Shown: one piece after another, positions 14,011 to 22,091 of the stretch
Layout: each line of letters starts with the position of its first letter
Position numbering within the stretch: the first letter of the stretch is position 1
Assembly: GCA_021234155.1 (NCBI GenBank)
Contig: JAJEKV010000073.1
Coordinates: 5,734,001 to 5,798,000, forward strand
Source: Isoetes taiwanensis
Lineage: Eukaryota; Streptophyta; Lycopodiopsida; Isoetales; Isoetaceae
Reading direction: 5' to 3'
DNA: 64,000 bases
The notes under the pieces: generated by a model
Told to the model about the DNA's origin: nothing
The model's input: the letters and a program-made list of their open reading frames with translations, nothing else
Databases searched by the model: none
Made by a program: the position numbers and the translations under genes

Positions 14011-14051
14011 GGCCAATTGGTCTTCGTGGACGCTAAAAACCTATTCTATTA
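14011..14051 (+). mobile_element. LINE 3'-end fragment
   Basis: CCAATTGGTCTTCGTGGACG followed by CTAAAAACCTATTCTATT closely matches 32380-32425, the 3' end of the LINE in this window, which also closes on repeated ATTCT. This is therefore a severely 5'-truncated insertion of the same family or a chance survivor of one. No target-site duplication was found. Confidence 0.5.
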
Positions 14052-14225
14052 ACTTGGTGAGGACATTAATTGGCAATGTCACTAAAAAAAAAAGCAAATG
14101 TACTTTGTCAATATCTTCTTCCCTTGGAAAAACTGAACAAGCTTGACACAATGTAAGATCCCTTTCATGAAATGCATGATGCACATCAGTAGAATTCTCT
14201 CAGGCTATGAATTAATAATACACAC

Positions 14226-14434
14226 CAAGCTAATTTCTGCTGCAAAAAATGGAACTGGACCAGGTTTTTTTTGCAGAGCTCCCATTCGAGGAACCAGGGG
14301 TTCCTGTGGGGTTCCTGTAGCTGCTCGGTAAGCCTCAGGGGGCATTGACCCATAAATACAAAAACATTCACCCCAGCCTTCTCCCAAACATTTCCATCTT
14401 GCAGAACTCTGCTTATGCCTCCTCCACCTCCAGC
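14226..14434 (-). pseudogene. Coproporphyrinogen III oxidase (HemF type), single exon fragment
   Basis: Minus-strand exon. [20 protein letters not shown] then VNV matches the hallmark of oxygen-dependent coproporphyrinogen III oxidase. A one-base shift at about 14360 then continues as [12 protein letters not shown] and [14 protein letters not shown]. In the family the next residues would be HPKNPFAPTLHFNYR; here the sequence ends at a GT (14225-14224). At the other end a CAG (14437-14435) precedes AGGGGG, so this looks like one exon with both splice borders. The enzyme makes protoporphyrinogen IX from coproporphyrinogen III in plastid haem and chlorophyll synthesis. No other CPOX exon was found nearby, and a 17-residue spacer lies between AYRAA and KPGPVP. 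It is a fragment, not a working gene. Confidence 0.8.
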
Positions 14435-14936
14435 CTGGGCCACCATCGCCAGAACACCGGTTCGCCGGTTTCCAGAGTGGCTGCCCAGCACAGAAATGAC
14501 CGCCAGTTTACATCAATAATGGATTTGAGCAGTTATTGGGATATTCTGGGCATATACTGGCATATACCTATATATAGCTGAAATATGCCACAAACCCACA
14601 TGGACGAGGGTTTGCCCCCTTATGAGCAACCCAAAAAAACATGCAACATTCATGTGCTTTTGCGAAGTAGAATACAAGAGTCTATATATTTGAGTGCATA
14701 TGTGTGTACGTTGGTCTATGTCCAACTGCGTGTTCCTTTCAATGAGTAACTTTTCCTTGTGATGCCTTGTGCTTGGACAACTCATGTTAGTGTTGAAGAG
14801 CTTTTGTCTTGCTTGTTTCGTGCTATTTTCCTCATATTCAACTGCAAATAAGAGAAGACAAACGATGAAATAAATGAAGATAATTAAGCTGCAAATAAAA
14901 ATGCAAATTTAATAGTATGGATTTTGTTGATGTATA

Positions 14937-15039
14937 CAGGAACGCCCCTCTGGCTTGGATTCCGGCGAGGAAGGCTGGCTGACGCGCGACGCGGAGGCCT
15001 GCCTGACTCGCCGGAATCCAAGGCAGAGGGGCGTTCCTG
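14937..15039. repeat. Inverted repeat, 32-bp arms with one mismatch
   Basis: The left arm (14937-14968) and right arm (15008-15039) are reverse complements except for one G/C mismatch. The 39-bp GC-rich centre (GCTGGCTGACGCGCGACGCG) is itself partly self-complementary. GC content is far above the surroundings. It directly abuts the next inverted-repeat element, and the two may form one composite element. Confidence 0.9.
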
Positions 15040-15041
15040 AA

Positions 15042-15261
15042 ACGTGAAGTCAGGGGTGCCCTAGATTTAGTGCCACGTGGCGGCCATCCAATGGCTGAAG
15101 TGAAGAATGGCAGGTGGAAATTCAGAATGTCAGGCCGAAATTCAGAATGTCATGCGGAATGTCAGGCTAAAATTCAGGCCAACATTCAGGAAAAGAATAG
15201 TTGCCACGTGGCGCGACGCCATTGGACGTAAGGGCTGAATCTAGGGCATCCTGACTTTACG
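15042..15261. mobile_element. MITE-like element with 27-28-bp terminal inverted repeats
   Basis: Left end CGTGAAGTCAGGGGTGCCCT, then AGATTTAG (15043-15070). The right end (15235-15261) reads in reverse complement CGTAAAGTCAGGATGCCCTA then GATTCAG. The centre holds three short near-repeats of GAAATTCAGAATGTCAGG and a GCCACGTGGC palindrome near each end. It is about 220 bp and non-coding, as expected of a miniature inverted-repeat transposable element. No convincing target-site duplication is present, so the superfamily is unknown. Confidence 0.7.
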
Positions 15262-15657
15262 GATTGAGGAAGACATCAACTACCGTGATGAATCAGGGAA
15301 AAATCTAACGAAATAATGAAAAAGCTGCGGTGGATGTAAAGGGAAAAGCTTTGGGAATGGATCTCAGTGTATGCATGAGGACGAATATCCACCAGACGAC
15401 CCCGAGACTGCCACTACATCCAGGCACAACCGCTTGGTGCCTTATTCAAGAAACCGGGCTGGGAAGAAGAGCATCGCCTGATTAGGCTTGTGAGGTTTGT
15501 CTATGAAACCCGACTCTAGAAGCGGGGATTCAATTATAAACCGCCCAAATCCGACCGTAATGGCACATGCATTTTCTATCGTAATGTTTTCTATCATGAT
15601 GTTTTCCAGCCTAGAAATAGTAAGTCTCTGTAATTTGTTTTCGGCCAGACTCCTGCA
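15262..15657. other. No gene recognised
   Basis: Short stretch between the MITE-like element and the next hairpin. No coding signature on either strand. Confidence 0.4.
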
Positions 15658-15729
15658 AAATCCGACTGTAGAAACAAGGGATTTTACATAAACCCCCTAT
15701 AGTCGGATTTTACATAAATCCGACTGTAG
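15658..15729. repeat. AAATCCGACTGTAG hairpin plus direct copy
   Basis: AAATCCGACTGTAG occurs at 15658-15671, in near-perfect inverted form at 15697-15710 (CTATAGTCGGATTT), and again directly at 15716-15729. A related CCGACTCTAGAAGCGGGGAT lies upstream near 15510. It resembles the end structure of a small fold-back element. Confidence 0.7.
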
Positions 15730-15909
15730 GGCATCATCTAATGTCATCCAACTGTGGTATCATGATCTGTTGAAGGGTAAAAAATGATGGCATCAGTAAA
15801 CAACAGTGCTACGTATGAAAATAAGGAAAACATGAGCAGAAAATAATAGGGAAAGATTGGGATCTAAACTTCTTTTGTGCTAAGCTAGCAAACTGCATAA
15901 ATCACTAAC

Positions 15910-16350
15910 CTTTAAAGAATGACCGTGAGAATTTAATGTAGGATCCTTAGCACGATTCTTTGCATGAAGCAAAACAAGACAAGCATGCAGATAAAGGCTC
16001 ACAACCACAGGTTTTTCATCTTCATTAGAATCAAGCATATGAAGAATGCACTCTAGAAATACTATTTAGTACATGCACAAGAATAGGGTGGTCAAATCAT
16101 AGTAAAACCATTCAAAAAAATAGTAAAAATATGAAAGAAACCTCCTGTTTGTGCTACATATTCTTCCAATGCTTTACATTCCAATCAAGAGCCGACCATC
16201 CCATGCAAAATCAACCAATGGTTTAGAGTTTTAAAATTTCCACGCGATCAAGAGTTTACCTTTTGCAAAGTAAGAGCTTGATGAAGAAACTTCACCGATT
16301 ACGTAAACACCACGCTCATTAGCCACCTTTCTAACTAGAAACCACAGAGT
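15910..16350 (-). pseudogene. Unidentified exons of one possible gene
   Basis: Three protein-like segments on the minus strand. The first (about 16347-16260) reads LVRKVANERGVYVIGEV then SSSSSYFAK and stops at a GTAAAC donor. The second (about 16180-16140) reads KALEEYVAQTGG. The third (about 16055-15910) reads ECILHMLDSNEDEKPVVV, SLYLHACLVLLHAKNRAK and DPTLNSHGHSLK and ends at AAAG/GTTAGT. The third is 48 codons with no stop. Donor sites follow two of the segments, so this looks like spliced host coding sequence. I cannot name the family. It lies 390 bases downstream of the P450 pseudogene on the same strand but is not P450 sequence. Confidence 0.4.
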
Positions 16351-16739
16351 TCATAAAGAATCCCGAAAACAGAAAGGGGCATGACAATATTTTGCTAGGG
16401 TGCTAAATATCAACAACATGCAACTTGATCAACACCTTGAAAACACAAATCTAAAACTGTTTCGATGCAACACTGTACAATGTCACTTATGCTGCTAACA
16501 ATAAAATAAGCCATTGGAGGATTTGCTGCTAACAAAAAAATAAGCCATTGGAGGACTTGCACTCGTGGAAAACACACCCTTGGCAAATCATATCGGTATC
16601 TTCAGGTTTGAGACATCAAAAGACAACGGAGTAATTTGACCTATATTAAAATAAATATATCGAAAGGAGCAAACCTTCTGCTCTGCATGGAATAGTGCTT
16701 GCTGAACTTAGAGCTAATTCTTACAGGTTGAAATTGCCT

Positions 16740-18010
16740 TCAATATATATGCCAGGATATGCCATTTCGGCAACATGAAAGACGGCCGAAGATCCACTGG
16801 GTGGCATACATTTTCTTAAAAACCTTGGCAAGAAGGAACTTTAAGTGGAATAGGGCCGAAATAGAGTTTTGAATTGTTTCCGATAGTATTTTAGCTTCCA
16901 GAACTGCAAATGCTTGGCCAATGCAGATATGCGCCCCATCTACAAAGAGTATGATTGTCATGGGTGCTTGCATGCATTTGCAACACCATTAGCAAAATGA
17001 TTTGGATTGAACTCATTAAAATCAGCACCTCATAGGGATGGATCATGATGAAGTGCAACAATTGGAATGAAAACTCAAGCACCGTTTGGAACAAACAACT
17101 TCCCTTAGAAACTAATATGGCTGGATCGTACTAGGGAAACAATCTATAACATTAAAAACTACTAACTAACTAATTAATTAACTTTGTAACTAGTGATTAA
17201 TGCAACTAGTGAAGAAAATGCGAAGGAACTTACAATTTTCAGCTTGCTAACCATTTCAGCATCAGAAAGGTTGCCCTTGCATATCTCTTGAACTTCTTTA
17301 CGTGAAAGATCTTGTTAGAAAGGATGATTTGCTAAAAGCATTAAAGTCCAAGTTAACAAGGCTCCTTTTGTCTCGTGGCCAGCAAAGTAGAATGTCTTGC
17401 ACTTATCAATCAACTTCTCAATCCCAAGCTTGCCATGACTCTTCTCACCAACAACAACCTTTGTTAGCATAAGTCCTAATAGATCTCCAAATTCACCATA
17501 ATTTAATGAGTTTGTTCTTGTTTTAACTACTTCGTCAAGCATAATGTTCAACTTCTTTTCGAGCTCCCTAATTGCAGATTAGTTGGAACGGGAATCAACC
17601 TGGAAACATTAAAAAATGTCAAGCAAATTTAACAGGAGACCTATACTCTTAACACTGTGTTACCTGACTGCAAGAAGCCAGTTTAATCTTTGGGGCTTAC
17701 CAAAAACAAAATCTAGAAAGCACAGAAGTTCAAAAACCTTCTTCCCTTTCTCATATTCCAAAGGATATGTGGGATATCACATCTGCAGTCACGCATTTGA
17801 TCTATTCTAAAACCTCAATTTCTACCTTTGATCCTGTTTTTCAATCGCATGTTCCCAATTTTCAACCATCTCCAAGATGCACTTTGTCAAGGAGTAAAAG
17901 AGAGTGGAAACCATGATCCTCCAAAAGGATATTAGGAGAGAAAATAATACCTTAAATTTCTCTGCATGAAAAGCTGGAGACAAAACTTGTCTTCTTGTCC
18001 CAATCCTCAC
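16740..18010 (-). pseudogene. Cytochrome P450 pseudogene, CYP72 clan-like
   Basis: Minus strand, N-terminus missing. IGTRRQVLSPAFHAEKFK (18005-17955) is the C-helix region, MVSTL...ILEMVENWEHAIEK (17910-17840) follows, then VTADVIS (about 17790). KTFYFAGHETKGALLTWTL (17400-17340) is the I-helix oxygen-binding motif. RKEVQEICKGN and SKLKI end at a GTAAGT donor (17233). The next exon holds FVPNGA, VALHHDPSL, EFNPNHFANG and FVDGAHICIGQAFAVLEAK, the haem-binding loop, with Cys kept but the usual Arg changed to His. Conserved Trp codons have become stops: HPFW (TAA at 17317-17315), DPSLW and HPW (TGA). At least two frameshifts are also present. Family members are ER-anchored mono-oxygenases. It is clearly non-functional. 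Confidence 0.85.
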
Positions 18011-19373
18011 CTTCTGCTACTAATATATCATTTCTAATTAGAACCAGGGAGCTCCCGATTTGGTTCCCTGCCGCTACTCCCTAGCAAACATGGCTTTTCT
18101 CATGGGAATTCAACCATAGTCAATCTCATATATCCTTTTATCCCGCTATTCAAATCTGGACCCCAAATTGGTATATAACAACATATTCTACTCTCACTCC
18201 CTCAGGCCTAGGGTTTGCCCTTCCGGCGACCCAAAAACATAATAGTAGTTGGAAAAATATTGGACAAACATCTCAGCAACAATAATGTAAAAATACAAAG
18301 AGGATGACTAGGTAGACACTCCTATGGTATTTGTTCTTACGCATTGAAGTTAATCTTTTTCTTACCAAAATGTGCATTTGAGAGGGGTAGAGGAGTAGAA
18401 AAAACTTAACGTTTGGACAAAGGCGAAAATCGACCAGAACAGGCATTCTAAATCTCCAATATGAGTACTCAGGTTTTTGCATGCACAGTTATAAGAAAGA
18501 ACTGTTATTTGACTAAAAGGTGATGATATTCTTCTAACAAAACACAGATAAGAGTTTGACATGTTTAGGGTTCATGCTTCATATCATTATTGCATTGCTT
18601 CAGATAGTCAAACTTTTTGCATTAAAAACATTTACAGAATATGCAGATCTACATTTGCATTTCTGCGAACCCACTCTGCTTGATGTCAAAACATTGGGAA
18701 TTAAATAAACGGCCCTATTTCGAATCATCCGCTTGAGCTTCAGTAGTAGATCTCTTTCCTTTCCTGCAGTGATAAAATATCTAGCAGTAAAGATAGAGCA
18801 TTACTAGCAAGAGAGAAGAAGAAGAAGAAGAAGAAGAAGAGATTTTAACGTCACGCCACAAGGAGAGCAAAACTGCAGTAAAGGAGGCTTTGATTCTTTT
18901 GCAAAACTACAAGATGGAGCAAATATTATGGTACTGGAAGAAGCTGCTTTTGTAGTTCTGCAGTAAAGGAGGATGTGATGCATATTTAAAAGTGCTTGGT
19001 CATATCATATCATAATCACTATAACTATGTACTGTGTGGTTTTGTTAGAACCATGGATAAGGAAAATGTCGCATACAAAGGCATTGTATTTGCATATGCT
19101 GCCACAAATCTGTAGGATCCTTGCCCTTTGGTTTTTGATTTTATCTGGTAACCAGTGTATAACAAACCTTTTTTTCTAAATAGGAAAAAAGCCTTAAGTT
19201 ATATTAATTTGAACCGGATTGGCCCTTCTGTTACAAAATTCAGTAGGAACTTTTCCTTTAACAAAGATTTGCAAAAGGATCATCAAAAGGTTACTTTTAA
19301 AAATAAAAAGTTACTTTGTACTACATGCATTGTATTATGATGAAATCAAATGTTTAGGAGTTGATTGTTGAAC
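18011..19373. other. No gene recognised
   Basis: Upstream of the P450 pseudogene, where its lost N-terminal exon would lie. I find no proline-rich hinge or membrane anchor in any frame. A GAA microsatellite lies at 18815-18841. Confidence 0.5.
18815..18841. repeat. (GAA)n microsatellite
   Basis: Nine GAA/AGA units in a row. Confidence 0.95.
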
Positions 19374-19857
19374 GTCATTTAATAATGTTTTTTTTTTTTT
19401 GAAAAACGACAAACTTTATTGAAACTCCAAGCCAAAAGCAAAATACAAATGCAGAGGCAGAAATAAAGTCTCAGAGGATAATCATGATCCACTGAGTAGA
19501 ACCACCAGCCTATGCATAAGACAACACACTCAAATAAGAATCAAATCAACAAGCCATAAAGGTGAGTGCTTTAAGAGCAATGGTAGGCCTTTAAGGGATT
19601 CTAGCTTGTGCGCCATGGAGGACAACCGCAAGAGGAATATCCAAACCCCGAAAGATACAAATACGACTTCCGTGATGGACCACAACAACCATCCCGATGC
19701 TAAATGAAATGTTTAGCCCGCAAACTTATTCCAAGTATCCTGATAAATAGCCAAAACACTTGTCAACTTGTCAATGTCCATGAAAAGAGAAAGCCGGACC
19801 AAACAGCCGAGATGATCACATAAAAAGAAACAATGCTCAATGGTCATTTAATAATGT
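19374..19857 (-). mobile_element. 5'-truncated LINE insertion with 15-bp target-site duplication
   Basis: GTCATTTAATAATGT occurs exactly at 19374-19388 and 19843-19857. Between them lies a minus-strand insert whose 3' end is a 12-base poly(A) (T run 19389-19400), preceded by TTTCAATAAAGTTTGTCG. At its 5' end the insert reads EHCFFLCDHLGCLVRLSLF, DKLTSVLAIYQDTWNKFAG and a stop at 19715-19713. This is like the zinc-binding tail found at the C-terminus of plant L1-type reverse transcriptases. Truncation at the 5' end, poly(A) and a perfect target-site duplication are the full signature of target-primed reverse transcription. The intact duplication suggests a young insertion. The element keeps about 454 bp and cannot move itself. 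Confidence 0.9.
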
Positions 19858-20989
19858 ATGTAGGTGCATAATCATAAATATATTATTGGCATTCCCAATA
19901 TACATAAGTCGCTTAATAAAAAAATCCTACCAGTGCAATAAATAACAGGAAAAAATCCTAGGACTTATGGCTTCAACCGGCCCAAATCCTTATATGCCAT
20001 TTTTTGGACCGGCCGTATATCCTAATAATTTAGTATCACATGAAAGGCATGTTGCATGTGTGTGGAAAATGTTTGCTGCCTTTTTGAATGATGTTAGGCT
20101 TACTACGTAAAGTAGTAAAATGGGTGTGTTTGTTCCAATCTAATTTTTTTTTCAGGTTGGCCCAGGTAACTGGTAACTGTGCCAAATAGACATTTATTTT
20201 GCCTTCCATTAAAGTACCTAAAACATAGTGAGAGAGCTTTTTTTTCTTATTGCTTACGGTTTTTCCTCGACCTCTGTGGGTCTTTTTATCGCCTTTATTT
20301 GAGAGCCGGATTTGCCTGTGGGGCCTCAAACTCTATTACATTCAATTTTTAATGATTGTGCTCTTTTATTATTTTGCTGTTGAAGCTGCTATATAACACT
20401 TGATAGGATACTTCTAACGAGATTAAGAAGCTTCAACAAATTATTGGAGGAGCTCAAGTACCATTTTTTCGCCCTTTGCCTTGATAATTTAAAAAAGTTT
20501 ATTCCATATCTTTTCTTACATGTCAGGTTCAAAATGACACTTTTATCTATACCATGTACTGGAGAGAAAGTCATGTTAAGAACGACGAGCTAATTGAGGT
20601 TACTGTTTTAATGGAAAATCTTTTTTTTTGTTGAGGTACAGGCTGCTGATGCAATATTACAGAAAGATATAGCTTTCTTTGGCAAAGGCTTATAAGAGTA
20701 TTCGGATAATGGTCTTAGTTGAATGCTGACTTATTCTTAGGTTCTATTTTATGGGGATATCCTGAATAAATCCTGGCCTTGAATGTCATGGAATTTTCAA
20801 GACCTCGATGCGTTTCAAAAAATATATTACAACATGCATACAACATCTAATGTATACAACATGCATGTAGAGACACAGCTTGGTGCATATTTTAAAAACC
20901 CGGTTCATTATTTAAATTCGACCTAGACACCTCAACGTCTTAAATCCCCTCATAGCCACCTTACATATAGCAGCATGAACCATGCCATA
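19858..20989. other. No gene recognised
   Basis: AT-rich. NEIKKLQQIIGGAQ (about 20417-20458) and AADAILQKDIAFFGKGL then stop (20643-20693), both on the plus strand, could be two small exons, but no family is recognisable and both are short. Confidence 0.35.
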
Positions 20990-21253
20990 ATGGTGTTAAA
21001 ATTAAAATGCTTTTGCATGACATATCTGATGTTTTTAAGCATGTGCCAATGCTTTGAATGATCTATCTCATGTTTTTAAGCATGTCTGGCACACCACAAC
21101 CACCACTATATTATGCATTAAGATTAATATGCTTTTGACGTGGTGTGTTTAAACATGTTTGTCACAACAATCACCACTTCGTAGTTAAATTTAATATGCT
21201 TTTGACGTGATGTGTTTAAACATATTTGGCACAACAATCACCACTACATTGTA
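20990..21253. repeat. Degenerate tandem repeat, about 67-bp unit
   Basis: Units of the form TTAATATGCTTTTGACGTGG, TGTGTTTAAACATGTTTG and CACAACAATCACCACT begin at 21124 and 21191 (period 67). Two more diverged units precede them from about 20990, with TTTTTAAGCATGT in place of GTTTAAACATGT. No coding is apparent. Confidence 0.75.
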
Positions 21254-21570
21254 GCATGGCCACCTAATAAGCAATTTATGCTCAATATTGTTAGAAGTAA
21301 GTGTGGATCAAGATTGGCAGTTATATTGATGCTTTAGTTTAGCTAGGAGTTTGGATGCATGTAATGAGTACAAGCAGTCCTTGAAGAATAATAGTGTTAT
21401 CATGAGGCCATTTACAATAGCATTTATACAAATATCTACAAAAGCAAATAATGTCTACTCTTGCCAATATCAACATGCGCTGTTCTTGAAGTTGCACATA
21501 TGGACGTTAAAAGCCGAGTAAAAACACATGCCAGTACATAACCTGGCAACGCCATGCACACGTTTACTAG

Positions 21571-21629
21571 TGTTTCTTCACCTGAGATTATGGCATTGTT
21601 GACACGTCATAATCTCAGGTGAAGAAACA
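21571..21629. repeat. Perfect 22-bp inverted repeat, 15-bp loop
   Basis: The left arm (21571-21592, starting TGTTTCTTCACC) and right arm (21608-21629, ending GGTGAAGAAACA) are exact reverse complements around a 15-base loop. It lies about 460 bases upstream of the ABCF1 start codon. The right arm and its flank are repeated in diverged form at 21653-21704 (period 55). It could be a small fold-back element, a hairpin RNA, or a protein-binding palindrome. Nothing in the sequence decides between these. Confidence 0.93.
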
Positions 21630-21704
21630 TTCATGTAATAACGTTGGACATCGTTGACACAATGTAATCTCCCGTAAAGAAACATTCATGTAATGTTAAA
21701 CGTT

Positions 21705-22091
21705 GCAAAATCATGGCAATGACATATGCTGAAATGCTTAAAAAAGATTGGCACGTGTAATTCCAGCCTCCCTCAATTTCCCAATTGAAAATATCCCAAC
21801 AAAAAAGGGTTTTTCCAAAGGGCAACTTCCGTGCGTACAGTGGAAGTAGAGAATATTCCACTACAACAGAATATTCGTAAAAGCCTTATGAAAGAGGCGC
21901 GCCGCTCGTAGCATACTTCTCTTCGTTTCTCAGCGGCTCCAATCCTTGCTCGGATTCGCCTTGTTGGGTACCTTTCAAGATTCTGTTTTATTGTGTATTT
22001 GTTTTTGAATTAAACCCAGCAGCTGCTATAACGGAGGTTTTTAATCTGGGGGTGCAGGTATTTCCATAGCTAGGTCTAGAGATTCTACACA
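21705..22091 (+). promoter_or_regulatory. ABCF1 upstream region and 5' UTR
   Basis: Composition changes near 21895 to GC- and pyrimidine-rich sequence (AGGCGCGCCGC, then CTTCTCTTCGTTTCTCAGC), as is common around plant transcription starts. A possible 5'-UTR intron runs from GTACC at 21967 to GGGTGCAG at 22057; it is T-rich and 91 bp long. The start codon context is CACAATGG, with A at -3 and G at +4. No clear TATA box was found. The start site and the intron are inferred. Confidence 0.4.

Noticed and set aside
20036-20329. Minus-strand ORF with GDKKTHRGRGK, resembling the small ribosomal protein bTHX
   Set aside because: Only about ten residues match, the GRGDKKT context and the following conserved block are absent, and a poly(T)-rich stretch follows. 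Probably chance.
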